A stretch of DNA of 64,000 nucleotides, from NCBI RefSeq assembly GCF_026544205.1, contig NZ_JALNUI010000024.1, positions 1 to 64,000 on the forward strand. The letters run 5' to 3'. The first letter of the stretch is position 1; each line of letters opens with the position of its first letter. The translations under genes were made by a program, and so were the position numbers. Shown here piece by piece: positions 9,479 through 18,415 of the stretch. The notes below the pieces were generated by a model, which was given only the letters and a program-made list of their open reading frames with translations, did no database searches and had not been told where the DNA came from. This stretch comes from Curtobacterium sp. GC_Cur_3 (lineage in GTDB: Bacteria; Actinomycetota; Actinomycetes; Actinomycetales; Microbacteriaceae).

Positions 9479-9507
9479 ATCTTGGGCTGCCCACGACGCC
9501 GTGTCAA
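9479..9507 (-). promoter_or_regulatory. Promoter of chvE-mmsA-mmsB
   Basis: On the minus strand: TTGACA (9502-9507), a 17-base spacer and CAAGAT (9479-9484), followed immediately by the operator GTGAGCGCTCAC. The araB promoter has the same -10/operator junction (CAGGAT then GTGAGCGCTCAC), which supports both calls. Confidence 0.65.
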
Positions 9508-9566
9508 CTCGCTCAGCCGTTTCGTGCGGGCCGTGCGGTTCTCCCACCGAGCGGTACGGTGTGCAC

Positions 9567-10622
9567 GTGACGACCGCATCGACGACGAACGGCAAGGGGC
9601 GCAAGGCCCCCACCATCTTCGACGTCGCCGAGCGCGCGGGGGTCTCCCACCAGACCGTCTCCCGCGTGATCAACGGGGACCCAACGGTGCGCGACCACTT
9701 CCGCTCCCGGGTCACGACGGCCATCGGGGAGCTCGGCTACCGTCCGCGCGCCGCTGCTCGTGCCCTCGCCGGCGGTCGGAGCAAGGCCCTCGGACTGGTG
9801 ACGGCGGGGGATGCGCTCTACGGGCCGTCGAGCACCGCGATCGGGTTCGAGCGCGCGGCCCGCACCGCCGGCTACCACGTGCTGCTCTCCACGCTGCCGG
9901 ACGACCCGCGGCCCGCCGACCTGTCCGGCGCGCTCGTCAGCCTGCTCGCGCAGGACGTCGCCGCGGTCGTGCTCGTCGCCGCCGACAACCGCGTGCTCGA
10001 CGCCCTCGCGTCGCTGACGGTGCCGGTGACCGTGCCCGTCGTGGTCTCGAACGCGATGCAGCGGGACGCGATCCCGGCGGCATCGCGCGCCGAACAGCTC
10101 CTGCCGAGCGTCGCAGCCGTGGCGATCGACCAGGTCGTCGGCACGACCCTGGCGATGCAGCACCTGTTCGGCCGCGGGCACCGGCGCATCGTGCACATCT
10201 CGGGCCCCTCCGTCTCGCAGGAGTCCGAGGTGCGCCGGACCACCTACACGCGGCTGATGCTCGAGGCCGGGCTCGAGCCCGTCGTGCTCGACGGCGACTG
10301 GACCCCGGCGAGCGGCTTCGCGGCCGGGCGGATGATCGACGCGACGGCGGTGGACGCGGTCTTCTGCGGGAACGACCAGATGGCGCTCGGGGTCCTGCAC
10401 GCCTTCGCGGACGACGGGCTCCGCGTGCCGGACGACATCGCCGTGCTCGGCTTCGACGACATCCCCGAGGCCGAGCACTTCACCCCGCCGCTGACCACCA
10501 TCCGGCAGGACTTCATGGCGATGGGGGAGCGGGTGCTCGCCTCGGTGCGGTCGCTGGTCGAGGGCCGGCCGCTCGACGGCACGCTCATCCAGCCGCAGCT
10601 GGTGGTGCGCCGGAGCGCCTGA
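9567..10622 (+). CDS. LacI family repressor, probable arabinose regulator
   Basis: 351 residues. The N-terminal helix-turn-helix [23 protein letters not shown] (about 12-34) is classical LacI, followed by the [13 protein letters not shown] hinge helix and a sugar-binding domain ([30 protein letters not shown] near 268-297). It is divergent from chvE, with the palindrome GTGAGCGCTCAC between them, and so probably represses the mms operon and, through identical sites, araBDA. Start: GTG at 9567 ([16 protein letters not shown]); a GTG two codons earlier is also possible, since no strong ribosome site separates them. Confidence 0.86.
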   Translation: MTTASTTNGKGRKAPTIFDVAERAGVSHQTVSRVINGDPTVRDHFRSRVTTAIGELGYRPRAAARALAGGRSKALGLVTAGDALYGPSSTAIGFERAARTAGYHVLLSTLPDDPRPADLSGALVSLLAQDVAAVVLVAADNRVLDALASLTVPVTVPVVVSNAMQRDAIPAASRAEQLLPSVAAVAIDQVVGTTLAMQHLFGRGHRRIVHISGPSVSQESEVRRTTYTRLMLEAGLEPVVLDGDWTPASGFAAGRMIDATAVDAVFCGNDQMALGVLHAFADDGLRVPDDIAVLGFDDIPEAEHFTPPLTTIRQDFMAMGERVLASVRSLVEGRPLDGTLIQPQLVVRRSA

Positions 10623-10658
10623 GGCGGGTGGTGCGGGTGGTGCGGCTTCTGTGCCGTG

Positions 10659-10718
10659 GTGCGAGGTTGCGCACCCGGTGCGGGCTCGTGACCGGGCACC
10701 GGGTGGGCAACCTCGCAC
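10659..10718. repeat. 60-bp palindromic element (family A) between convergent genes
   Basis: Arms start GTGCGAGGTTGCGCACCCGG and pair with the opposite end (...GGGTGGGCAACCTCGCAC) with few mismatches. It lies between convergent lacI and the GH127 gene and probably terminates both. Relatives of 59-60 bp occur at 14168-14226 and 26831-26890. Confidence 0.8.
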
Positions 10719-10726
10719 GTGAGCGC

Positions 10727-12781
10727 TCAGCGGCCGAGCGGCAGCCAGACGCGCATCGGGACCGCACCGCGGTTGGCCCAGGCGTAGTACGGGATCGCGA
10801 CCGCGTTGACGGCCTGGAGGCTCGGCGCGGCCCCGCCGTCACCGGTCCCGTCGTCAACGCTGGTCGCGGCACGGGCCGCACCCGAGCCTCCCGGCTGGCT
10901 CGCGGCGTCGAGACGGCGGTACGGCCACGCTGCCTGCTCGTGCCGCGTCGGGGCGTGGGCCGGGACGCGCAGGGTGACGATGCCGTCGAGGAGGTCCTCG
11001 CGAGGGTCCTCGGTGATCACCGCGTCGGCGTCGACCGTCAGGTCGTCGACCGTGAAGCCGTCCTGGTCGGGCTGCTCGACGGCGTAGACGAGGGGGCCGC
11101 GTTCGATCGCGACCTGACCGCGGGCGGCATCGATGCGGGCGTCCGCCACGAACCGGTGGGGCGTGGTGTCGAAGGCGAGCTCGACCGTGTCGCCGGCGTG
11201 CCACTCGCGCTCGATCGTGTGCAGGGAACCGGCGGTCGGGTGGGCCTCGGTGCCGTCGACCGTGACCGTCGTCGTGTCCGACCACGCCGGGATCCGCAGC
11301 CCCAGGGCGAGGGGACCGTCCTGGGTCACCGTGACCAGTACGCGGCCGTCGTGCGGGTACCCGGTCTCGATGGACACCGGGCCGAGGTCCGCGGTGGCGT
11401 ACTGGTGCACCTGGAGCCCGCCGTCGGTCGCGGTGGCGAGGTAGCCGTCCAGGCTCGCGAACGTCCGCATGATGTTCGGCGGGCAGCAGGCGCAGTCGAA
11501 CCAGCCGCGGCGGCCGTGGGCGGGGGAGCGGTTCTCGTCGGCGAGTGCGGCGTCGCGGTGCTGCAGCGGGTTGACGTAGAAGTACTCCGTGCCCGCCAGG
11601 CTCACCCCGGGCAGGAACGCGTTGTAGAGCAGGCGCTCGATCGCGTCGGCGTACTCGGGCTTCCCCGTCGCCAGGAGCAGGCGCCATGCCCACTGCACGC
11701 CGCCGATCGCGGCGCAGGTCTCGGCGTAGCCGCGGTCGGTCGGGAGCTCGTACGGGTCGCCGAAGGCCTCCCAGTCCCAGCGCGCGCCGAGGCCGCCGGT
11801 GATGAACGCCTTCGTCGCCATCATGTCGGCGAACTGGCGCTCGCTCGCGGCCAGGAGCTCGGTGTCACCGGTCTCGATCGCGACGTCGACGGCACCCGCG
11901 GCGAGGTACACGGCGCGGACCGCGTGGCCCTCGACCGTGGTGGCGGTGCGCGCCGGGACGCGGTCGGAGAAGTAGGTCGGTTCGCCGCCGGCGCGCTCGA
12001 TGATGCCCTGCCCGCGGGCGTCGACGAACCAGTGCGCCAGGTCGAGGTAGGCGCGGGTGCCGGTCTCGCGGTACAGCTCGACCAGGCCCATCTCGACGAC
12101 CGGGTGGCCGTCGATGTCGTGCTTCCTGGGCGTGCCGTCCGGCGCGGTGCCGTCACCGAACGTCCGCACGAGGTGGTCCGCGTTCCTGACGGCGACCTCG
12201 AGCAGGCCGGTGTCGCCCGTCGCCCGGGACTGCGCGACCGCTGCCTGCATGAGGTGGCCGGCGCAGTACATCTCGTGGCTCCACTTGAGGTCCGTGTACC
12301 GCTCGCCCTTCCCGCGCACCTGCTGCACGGAGTCGAGGTAGCCGTCCTCGGCCTGGGCGGCGGCGACGAGCGCGGTGACCTCGCGCTGCAGGTCGCGGAG
12401 GTCCTCGGCGGGTTCGCGGCCGAGCTCCCACGCCACGGCCTCGAGCCACTTGTACACGTCGGAGTCCATGAAGATCGGGCCGACGACCTCGCCCTGCTCC
12501 GTCCCCGCGGCGATGCGGAGGTTCCGGAAGTTGCCGGCGGTGTCGAGCTGGCGGTAGCCGTCGCGGACGGCGTCGCGGCCGTTGCGCTCCTGGCGGAGGT
12601 GCCAGAAGCCGCCGGTGATGCGCGGCGTGGCGGTGCCGGTTCCGGCTGTGGTACCGGTTGCGGTCGCTGTGCCGGCTCCGGTTCCGGTGCCGAGTGGGCG
12701 GTACGTCAGGTGCGCGGCGGCGGTCGGGAGGACCGGGGTCGCGGTGCGCACGCGGCTGTCGGTGGCGAGCGTGGTGGTCAT
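10727..12781 (-). CDS. GH127 beta-L-arabinofuranosidase
   Basis: 684 residues, no signal peptide, so cytoplasmic. It matches the HypBA1-type family, which hydrolyses beta-L-arabinofuranosyl linkages such as those of hydroxyproline-rich plant glycoproteins. The zinc/thiolate active site is visible: E354-T-C356 in RGYAETCAAIGG and C432-C433-PPN (HypBA1 Glu338/Cys340/Cys417/Cys418), with the first Cys of the pair as nucleophile. Residues 31-52 are a Gly/Thr/Ala simple repeat encoded by GGTNCC-type DNA (12626-12691), absent from the usual family start. AGGAG lies six bases before the ATG. It is divergent from the second lacI, with an operator at 12808. Confidence 0.92.
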   Translation of the reverse strand: MTTTLATDSRVRTATPVLPTAAAHLTYRPLGTGTGAGTATATGTTAGTGTATPRITGGFWHLRQERNGRDAVRDGYRQLDTAGNFRNLRIAAGTEQGEVVGPIFMDSDVYKWLEAVAWELGREPAEDLRDLQREVTALVAAAQAEDGYLDSVQQVRGKGERYTDLKWSHEMYCAGHLMQAAVAQSRATGDTGLLEVAVRNADHLVRTFGDGTAPDGTPRKHDIDGHPVVEMGLVELYRETGTRAYLDLAHWFVDARGQGIIERAGGEPTYFSDRVPARTATTVEGHAVRAVYLAAGAVDVAIETGDTELLAASERQFADMMATKAFITGGLGARWDWEAFGDPYELPTDRGYAETCAAIGGVQWAWRLLLATGKPEYADAIERLLYNAFLPGVSLAGTEYFYVNPLQHRDAALADENRSPAHGRRGWFDCACCPPNIMRTFASLDGYLATATDGGLQVHQYATADLGPVSIETGYPHDGRVLVTVTQDGPLALGLRIPAWSDTTTVTVDGTEAHPTAGSLHTIEREWHAGDTVELAFDTTPHRFVADARIDAARGQVAIERGPLVYAVEQPDQDGFTVDDLTVDADAVITEDPREDLLDGIVTLRVPAHAPTRHEQAAWPYRRLDAASQPGGSGAARAATSVDDGTGDGGAAPSLQAVNAVAIPYYAWANRGAVPMRVWLPLGR

Positions 12782-12807
12782 GACAGCTCCTGGTGACGAC
12801 GATGTCG

Positions 12808-12819
12808 GAAAACGGTTTC
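12808..12819. promoter_or_regulatory. LacI-type operator GAAAACGGTTTC
   Basis: Near-perfect palindrome (one mismatched pair) of the AAACCGTTT class bound by LacI repressors. It lies just downstream of the predicted GH127 transcription start and between that gene and the divergent lacI at 12920, its likely regulator. Confidence 0.7.
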
Positions 12820-12828
12820 TGCACCGTG

Positions 12829-12857
12829 ACGCTACGACACGATCCGGCGGCGTGCAA
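12829..12857 (-). promoter_or_regulatory. Promoter of the GH127 gene
   Basis: Minus-strand TTGCAC (12852-12857), a 17-base spacer and TAGCGT (12829-12834), with the operator right after it. The same -10 hexamer occurs upstream of the TasA-like operon (36423-36428). Confidence 0.5.
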
Positions 12858-12919
12858 GGGGTCTTCCTCATCGCGTTCTATGCTGCGGTGGCAGCTCGAC
12901 GACCGGAAAGGGGATTGCC

Positions 12920-13939
12920 GTGACGCTCGAACGACCCGGTCGCTCCGGTCGCCCCGGCGGTGCTCCCGTGCGGATCACCGACGTCGCGGCGCTCGCCGGG
13001 GTGTCGATCGGCACCGCGTCGAAGGCCCTCAACGACACCGGGCAGCTCCGCGAGGAGACCCGTGCCCGCGTCCGTGACGCCGCGGCCAAGCTCGGGTTCG
13101 TCGGGGACGCCCGCGGTCGAGCGCTGTCGTCCGGTCGCTCGTACACGGTCGGAATGATCACGACGGACTCCTTCGGCCGCTTCTCGATCCCCGTGCTGCT
13201 CGGCGCCGAGGACGTGCTCTCGGCCGGGCGGATGGCCGTCCTGCTCTGCGACACCCGCGACGACCACGTCCGCGAGGAGCACTACCTCCGCTCCCTCGCC
13301 TCCCGCGGGGTCGACGGCATCATCGTCACCGGGCGGTCCGCCGACCCGCGCCCGCCGATCGACGTGTCCATCCCCGTCGTCTACGCCTTCACCCCGTCCA
13401 CCGACCCGGACGACGTCTCGGTCACGCTCGACGACGAACACGGAGCCGGGCTCGTCGCGTCCCACCTGCTGACGCTCGGGCGCCGGCGCGTGGCGATCGT
13501 CACCGGGCCCGCGTGGCACCGGTCCGCCTCGCGCCGCGTGACCGGGGCGTCCGAGGCGCTCGGGGAAGCGCTCGTGTCGCCGCCGCTGTACGGGGAGTGG
13601 TCGGAGCGCTGGGGGCGGCAGGCCGTCGACGTGCTCGCGCGTGGGACCGTCGAAGTCGACGCCGTCGTCTGCGGGTCGGACCAGATCGCGCGGGGCGTGT
13701 GCGATCGGCTGCGGGAGCTCGGACGCTCCGTACCCGAGGACGTCGCCGTCACCGGCTTCGACGACTGGGACGTGATGGCGCTCGCGAGCCGTCCGCCGCT
13801 GACGACGGTCGACCTGCGGCTCGAGGAGCTCGGGCGGGTCGCGGGCCAGGCGCTGCTCGACCTCATCGAGGGCTCGTCCGCCGCGTCGGCCGTGGTGACC
13901 CCGTCGCTCGTCATCCGCGGCAGCACGATCGGCGCTTGA
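12920..13939 (+). CDS. LacI family repressor of the GH127 gene
   Basis: 339 residues from GTG, with AAAGGGG five bases before the start. Helix-turn-helix VRITDVAALAGVSIGTASKALN (about 17-38), then LGFVGDARGRALSSGRSYTVG and a type 1 binding-protein effector domain (CGSDQIARGVCDRLRELGRSVPEDVAVTGFDDWD). Ala in place of Val in the recognition helix (GTASKAL) suggests an operator different from that of the first LacI, matching the distinct palindrome GAAAACGGTTTC in the divergent promoter. Effector probably arabinose or an arabino-oligosaccharide (inference). Confidence 0.88.
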   Translation: MTLERPGRSGRPGGAPVRITDVAALAGVSIGTASKALNDTGQLREETRARVRDAAAKLGFVGDARGRALSSGRSYTVGMITTDSFGRFSIPVLLGAEDVLSAGRMAVLLCDTRDDHVREEHYLRSLASRGVDGIIVTGRSADPRPPIDVSIPVVYAFTPSTDPDDVSVTLDDEHGAGLVASHLLTLGRRRVAIVTGPAWHRSASRRVTGASEALGEALVSPPLYGEWSERWGRQAVDVLARGTVEVDAVVCGSDQIARGVCDRLRELGRSVPEDVAVTGFDDWDVMALASRPPLTTVDLRLEELGRVAGQALLDLIEGSSAASAVVTPSLVIRGSTIGA

Positions 13940-13953
13940 CGGCTGCGCCCGGC

Positions 13954-14015
13954 GGTGAGGTCGCAGTTCGTGTCGCCTCGGCCGAGGTTGAGCCGACACG
14001 AAGTGCGATCTCACC
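13954..14015. repeat. Palindromic element (family B) 3' of lacI
   Basis: Arms GGTGAGGTCGCAGTTCGTGTCG and CGACACGAAGTGCGATCTCACC pair with two mismatches across an 18-base centre. A close relative lies at 31164-31227. It starts 15 bp after the lacI stop; probable terminator. Confidence 0.75.
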
Positions 14016-14167
14016 GGGGTCCGGACGGCGCTCGACCGGTCACGACGCACCGCTCACGTTCGCCGAGCGGCCACGGGTCGTCGGCCGGTGGTCTCGGGAG
14101 CGACGACGAGCGACCGGTCGACGAACAACGTGCGGGGTGTCGTGACCACTCGGCGCGCTCGGGCCCC

Positions 14168-14226
14168 GTGCGACGTTGGGCACTCGGTGCGAGGTCGTGG
14201 GGCCGCACGGGGTGGGCAAGGTCGCA
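14168..14226. repeat. 59-bp palindromic element (family A)
   Basis: Diverged copy of the element at 10659: GTGCGAC...GGTGCG pairs with CGCAC...GGTCGCAC at the far end. Unlike its relatives it is not immediately behind a stop codon. Confidence 0.65.
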
Positions 14227-14227
14227 C

Positions 14228-14326
14228 GGGGCGGCGGAACTCGCACCGTGCGAGGCACCCGGGGCGGCGGAACTCGCACCGTGCGAGGCAGCAGGGCCGC
14301 GGAACTCGTGCCGAGCGTCCGCGGTC
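14228..14326. repeat. 33-bp tandem repeat, three copies
   Basis: Units start at 14228, 14261 and 14294 (GGGCGGCGGAACTCGCACCG...). The first two are nearly identical and the third is diverged. Each unit contains the small palindrome CTCGCACCGTGCGAG, a fragment of the neighbouring family A palindrome, so the array may have grown from it. Confidence 0.7.
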
Positions 14327-14347
14327 GGGCCCGGACACGCAGCCGCG

Positions 14348-14377
14348 TTGCGAGAGTGAGCGCTCACGTGCCAGGAT
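14348..14377 (+). promoter_or_regulatory. Promoter of araBDA
   Basis: TTGCGA (14348-14353), an 18-base spacer holding operator 1, and CAGGAT (14372-14377) directly followed by operator 2. The -10/operator junction is the same as at chvE. Confidence 0.55.
14356..14367. promoter_or_regulatory. araB operator 1, GTGAGCGCTCAC
   Basis: Perfect palindrome identical to the mms operator, inside the -35/-10 spacer. It is 22 bp (about two helical turns) centre to centre from operator 2, so two repressor dimers could bind on one face. Confidence 0.78.
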
Positions 14378-14389
14378 GTGAGCGCTCAC
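14378..14389. promoter_or_regulatory. araB operator 2, GTGAGCGCTCAC
   Basis: Second identical palindrome, abutting the -10 box at the expected transcription start, 43 bp before the araB ATG. Confidence 0.8.
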
Positions 14390-14431
14390 GCATCGCAGCG
14401 TGCACGGACGACGATGTCTCGGGAGGACAGC

Positions 14432-16165
14432 ATGGGCGACGACCGCCGACAGCGCATCGAGGACGGTCGCGCGACCCTCGGGATCGAGCTCGGATCGACC
14501 CGCATCAAGGCCGTGCTCATCGACGAGGACCACGTCCCGCTCGCGAGCGGGGACCACGAGTGGGAGAACGCCTTCGTCGACGGCCGCTGGACCTACTCGC
14601 TCGAGGACGTCGAGACCGGACTCCGCGCCGCGTACGCCGACCTCGTCAAGGACGTCGAGTCGCAGTACGGCGTCCGCCCCACCACGTTCCGCGCCCTCGG
14701 TGTCTCCGCGATGATGCACGGCTACCTGGCGTTCGACGCCGCGGGGGAGCTGCTCGTGCCGTTCCGCACGTGGCGCAACACCTCCACCGGCCCCGCTGCC
14801 GAGGCCCTCAGCGAGCGCCTCGGGTTCAACATCCCGCTGCGCTGGTCCGTCGCACACCTGTACCAGGCCGTCCTCGACGAGGAGCCCCACGTCGCCGAGG
14901 TCGCCCGGGTCACCACCCTCGCCGGGTACGTCCACCACCGCCTGACCGGGCACGACGTCCTCGGTGTCGGTGACGCGAGCGGCATGTTCCCGATCGACCC
15001 CGCGACCCGCGACTACGACGCCGCGATGCTCGCGACGGCGGACGAGCTGATCAGCACGAGCACGAGCACGAGCACCGGCACCGGCACGAGCACCGGCACT
15101 GGCACCGGCGTCGACGTCGGCATCCGCGCCCTGTTCCCCGAGGTCCTCGTCGCCGGCCAGGACGCCGGCGCGCTCACGCCCGAGGGCGCCGCGTGGCTCG
15201 ACCCGACCGGGTCCCTCGAGCCCGGCGTCCCGCTCTGCCCGCCCGAGGGCGACGCCGGCACCGGCATGGTCGCGACGAACGCCGTCGCCCCCCGCACCGG
15301 CAACGTCAGCGTCGGCACGAGCATCTTCGCGATGGTCGTCCTCGAACGCGCGATGGCACAGGCGCACGAGGAGCTCGACGTCGTCACCACGCCCGCCGGC
15401 GACGCCGTGGCGATGGTGCACTGCAACAACGGTGCGAGCGAGATCGCCGCGTGGGCCCGGGTGTTCGGACGCTTCGCCGAGGCCGCCGGCACCCCGCTCG
15501 ACATCAACCACGTGTACGCGACGCTCCTCGCCGAGGCAGAGCAGGCCGACCCGGACGCCGGCGGGCTGCTCTCCTACAACTACCTGGCGGGTGAGCCCGT
15601 CACGCACGTCGAGGCCGGCCGTCCGCTCCTGGTCCGCGGGGCCGGCAGCGCGTTCACGCTCGGCAACCTCGTCCGCGCCGAGGTCCAGGGTGCGTTCGCG
15701 ACGCTCGCGATCGGCATGGACGTGCTGGCGGAGGAGAACGTCAGCGTCGACCGGATGACCGCGCACGGCGGGCTCTTCCGGACGCCCGGCGCTCCGCAGC
15801 GCCTGCTCGCGGCAGCGCTCCGCGTGCCCGTCGCCCTCGAGGAGACCGCCGGCGAAGGTGGCGCATGGGGCATCGCCGTGCTCGCCGCGTACCTCGAGCA
15901 CGCCGCCGACACCGACCTGACGACCCACCTGGCGGAGCGCGTGTTCGGCGGGGACGCCGTGCACGTGGCCGACCCCGACGAGCGCGACGTCGCCGGGTTC
16001 CGCGCCTACCTCGAGCGCTTCCGCGCCGGCCTGCCGCTGCAGGCGGCAGCGGTCGCCGCCACCACCCCCGCCGCCACAGGCGAGCACGACGCCACCACAG
16101 ACGAACGCGAGACGACGGCCGGAGCCGAGCCGAGCCTCCAGACCGAGAAGGAGCCGACCCGATGA
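14432..16165 (+). CDS. araB: FGGY family kinase, probable L-ribulokinase AraB
   Basis: 577 residues. FGGY kinase fold: the N-terminal ATPase motif GIELGSTRIKAVLID (about 17-31), MMHGYLAFD near residue 94, and C-terminal GGLFRTPGAPQRLLAAAL with the GEGGAWGIAVLAAY motif. Position directly before araD and araA (ATGA overlap with araD) makes L-ribulokinase the likely activity: L-ribulose to L-ribulose 5-phosphate. It belongs to the XylB-like actinobacterial type rather than the E. coli AraB type. Residues 208-226 are a Ser-Thr/Gly-Thr microsatellite (15053-15109), probably a surface loop. Start ATG 14432 has GGGAGG at ideal spacing; ATG 14414 does not. Confidence 0.88.
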   Translation: MGDDRRQRIEDGRATLGIELGSTRIKAVLIDEDHVPLASGDHEWENAFVDGRWTYSLEDVETGLRAAYADLVKDVESQYGVRPTTFRALGVSAMMHGYLAFDAAGELLVPFRTWRNTSTGPAAEALSERLGFNIPLRWSVAHLYQAVLDEEPHVAEVARVTTLAGYVHHRLTGHDVLGVGDASGMFPIDPATRDYDAAMLATADELISTSTSTSTGTGTSTGTGTGVDVGIRALFPEVLVAGQDAGALTPEGAAWLDPTGSLEPGVPLCPPEGDAGTGMVATNAVAPRTGNVSVGTSIFAMVVLERAMAQAHEELDVVTTPAGDAVAMVHCNNGASEIAAWARVFGRFAEAAGTPLDINHVYATLLAEAEQADPDAGGLLSYNYLAGEPVTHVEAGRPLLVRGAGSAFTLGNLVRAEVQGAFATLAIGMDVLAEENVSVDRMTAHGGLFRTPGAPQRLLAAALRVPVALEETAGEGGAWGIAVLAAYLEHAADTDLTTHLAERVFGGDAVHVADPDERDVAGFRAYLERFRAGLPLQAAAVAATTPAATGEHDATTDERETTAGAEPSLQTEKEPTR

Positions 16166-16878
16166 CGGACGCGACCCACCACGACCAGACCACCCAGGAG
16201 GCCGTGGCCGCGACGCGTGCGCGCGTCGCCTCCCTGCACGGCGAGCTGGTCCGCTACGGCCTGGTCATCTGGACCGGCGGCAACGTCTCCGAGCGCGTGC
16301 CCGGCACCGACCTCTTCGTGATCAAGCCGAGCGGGGTCTCCAGCGACGACCTGACGCCCGAGAACCAGGTCGTCTGCACCCTCGACGGCGTCCCCGCGGA
16401 GGGCTGGGGCAACGCCCACGGCCCCTCGAGCGACACCGCAGCGCACGGCTACGTCTACCGGAACATGCCCGAGGTCGGCGGCGTCGTGCACACGCACTCC
16501 ACCTACGCGACCGCGTGGGCTGCCCGCGCCGAGGCCATCCCGTGTGTGATCACCGCGATGGCGGACGAGTTCGGCGGCCCGATCCCCGTCGGTCCCTTCG
16601 CGATCATCGGTGACGACTCGATCGGCCACGGCATCGTCGAGACGCTCTCCGGGCACCGCTCCCGCGCCGTCCTGATGCAGAACCACGGCGTGTTCACGAT
16701 CGGCAAGGACGCGAAGGACGCCGTCAAGGCCGCCGTGATGGCCGAGGACGTGGCGCGCACGGTCCACATCGCGAAGCAGGGCGGCGAGGTCGTCCCGATC
16801 GCGGAAGCAGACATCGATCGACTCTTCGATCGCTACCAGAACGTCTACGGACAGAACCCCGAAGGAGCCATGCGATGA
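16162..16878 (+). CDS. araD: L-ribulose-5-phosphate 4-epimerase
   Basis: 238 residues, class II aldolase fold. Zinc-binding histidines are visible in [17 protein letters not shown] (HTHS) and in [11 protein letters not shown]. The [23 protein letters not shown] segment binds the phosphate. It converts L-ribulose 5-phosphate to D-xylulose 5-phosphate for the pentose phosphate pathway. It overlaps araB and araA by four bases (ATGA) on each side, so the three are one coupled operon. Confidence 0.94.
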   Translation: MTDATHHDQTTQEAVAATRARVASLHGELVRYGLVIWTGGNVSERVPGTDLFVIKPSGVSSDDLTPENQVVCTLDGVPAEGWGNAHGPSSDTAAHGYVYRNMPEVGGVVHTHSTYATAWAARAEAIPCVITAMADEFGGPIPVGPFAIIGDDSIGHGIVETLSGHRSRAVLMQNHGVFTIGKDAKDAVKAAVMAEDVARTVHIAKQGGEVVPIAEADIDRLFDRYQNVYGQNPEGAMR

Positions 16879-18404
16879 CGCAGGACAACGTCGACCCCCA
16901 GGCCACACTCGACGGCTACGAGGTCTGGTTCCTCACCGGCTCGCAGGGCCTGTACGGCGAGGAGACCCTCCGCCAGGTCGAGGAGCAGAGCCGCGCCGTC
17001 CACGAGACCCTCGCCGGCGCACTCCCGGTGAAGCTCGTGTGGAAGCCCGTGCTGAAGGACGCCGACGGCATCCGCCGGGCGCTCATCGAGGCCAGCGCCG
17101 ACGACAGGGTCATCGGCGTCACCGCGTGGATGCACACCTTCAGCCCCGCGAAGATGTGGATCGGCGGCCTGAACGCCCTGACCAAGCCGCTGCTGCACCT
17201 GCACACGCAGGCGAACGTGGCGCTGCCGTGGTCGGAGATCGACTTCGACTTCATGAACCTGAACCAGGCCGCCCACGGCGACCGTGAGTTCGGCTACGCA
17301 CTGGCCCGCATGGGCGTCCGGCACGCGACGGCCATCGGCCACGTGTCCGACGAGCGCGTCCAGCAGCGCGTGTCGAACTGGGTCCGCGCCGCGGCCGGTG
17401 CCGCCGCGATCCGGGAACTCAAGCTGACGCGCTTCGGCGACAACATGCGCTACGTCGCCGTCACCGAGGGCGACAAGACCGAGGCCGAGATCTCGCTCGG
17501 CGTGCAGGTGAACACCTGGGCCGTCAACGAGCTGGCCGCAGCGATCGACGCGGCCGAAGCGGACACCGCCGCGGTGGACGCGCTCGTCGCGTCCTACGAC
17601 GCGTCGTACGACCTGGTCGCGGAGCTGCAGGACGGCGGCGAACGGCGCCAGTCGCTCCGTGACGGCGCCGCGATCGAGCTCGGCCTCCGTGCCCTCCTGC
17701 AGCAGAACGGCTCCGCCGCGTTCACCACGAACTTCGAGGACCTCGGCACGCTCAAGCAGCTCCCCGGCCTGGCCGTGCAGCGCCTGATGGCCGACGGCTA
17801 CGGCTTCGGTGCCGAGGGCGACTGGAAGACCGCCGTGCTGGTCCGCGCGATGAACGTCGCCGGCGCCGGGCTGCCCGGTGGCGCGTCGCTCATGGAGGAC
17901 TACACGTACGACCTCACCCCGGGCGCGGAGAAGATCCTCGGCGCCCACATGCTCGAGGTCTCCCCGACGCTGACCAGCGCGACGCCGACGCTCGAGATCC
18001 ACCCGCTCGGCATCGGCGGCAAGGACGACCCGGTGCGCCTGGTCTTCACCGCCGACTCCGGCGAGGCCGTCGTGGTCGCGCTCTCCGACACCCGCGACGG
18101 CTTCCGCCTCACCGCGAACGTCGTCGACGTGGTCCCGCCGACCGAAGCGCTGCCGAAGCTGCCCGTCGGCCGCGCCGTCTGGGAGCCCCGTCCGTCGTTC
18201 CCCGTCGCAGCCGAGGCCTGGCTCACCGCCGGCGCCGCGCACCACACCGTCATGACGACGGCCGTGGGCCTGCAGGTGGTCGAGGACCTCGCGACGATGC
18301 TCGGCACCGAGTTCCTGGTCATCGACGAGCACACCACCTCGCGCGGCTTCCGCGACGAGGTGCGCGGGCAGCAGACCTGGCACCGTCTCGACCGCGGCTT
18401 CTGA
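16875..18404 (+). CDS. araA: L-arabinose isomerase
   Basis: 509 residues, close to the usual 500. Family hallmarks: [20 protein letters not shown] at the N-terminus, [15 protein letters not shown] near residue 92, and the C-terminal [12 protein letters not shown] segment. Metal ligands expected in the family lie in the central Glu and C-terminal His residues. It converts L-arabinose to L-ribulose in the cytoplasm, the first step after import by ChvE-MmsAB. Eleven bases separate it from the alditol oxidase gene, which is probably co-transcribed. Confidence 0.95.
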   Translation: MTQDNVDPQATLDGYEVWFLTGSQGLYGEETLRQVEEQSRAVHETLAGALPVKLVWKPVLKDADGIRRALIEASADDRVIGVTAWMHTFSPAKMWIGGLNALTKPLLHLHTQANVALPWSEIDFDFMNLNQAAHGDREFGYALARMGVRHATAIGHVSDERVQQRVSNWVRAAAGAAAIRELKLTRFGDNMRYVAVTEGDKTEAEISLGVQVNTWAVNELAAAIDAAEADTAAVDALVASYDASYDLVAELQDGGERRQSLRDGAAIELGLRALLQQNGSAAFTTNFEDLGTLKQLPGLAVQRLMADGYGFGAEGDWKTAVLVRAMNVAGAGLPGGASLMEDYTYDLTPGAEKILGAHMLEVSPTLTSATPTLEIHPLGIGGKDDPVRLVFTADSGEAVVVALSDTRDGFRLTANVVDVVPPTEALPKLPVGRAVWEPRPSFPVAAEAWLTAGAAHHTVMTTAVGLQVVEDLATMLGTEFLVIDEHTTSRGFRDEVRGQQTWHRLDRGF

Positions 18405-18415
18405 GGGGCCGTACG

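Larger units (their letters stand above)
13940..14431. other. 492-bp intergenic region with stacked repeats upstream of araB
   Basis: No gene is supported here. The region holds, in order, palindrome family B (13954-14015), about 150 bp without visible structure, palindrome family A (14168-14226), a 33-bp tandem repeat (14228-14326), and the araB promoter with two operators (14348-14389). Open frames across it are low-complexity repeat translations. Confidence 0.75.

Noticed and set aside
10719-10730. Fourth copy of the arabinose operator (GTGAGCGCTCAG)
   Set aside because: One mismatch, overlaps the GH127 stop codon and has no promoter beside it. Kept only as a remark in the operator finding.
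9467-12796. Very long plus-strand frame (about 1100 codons) across lacI and antisense to GH127
   Set aside because: High-GC antisense artefact. The translation is Arg/Ala/Gly-rich without any fold, while the other frames give lacI and GH127 with full motifs.
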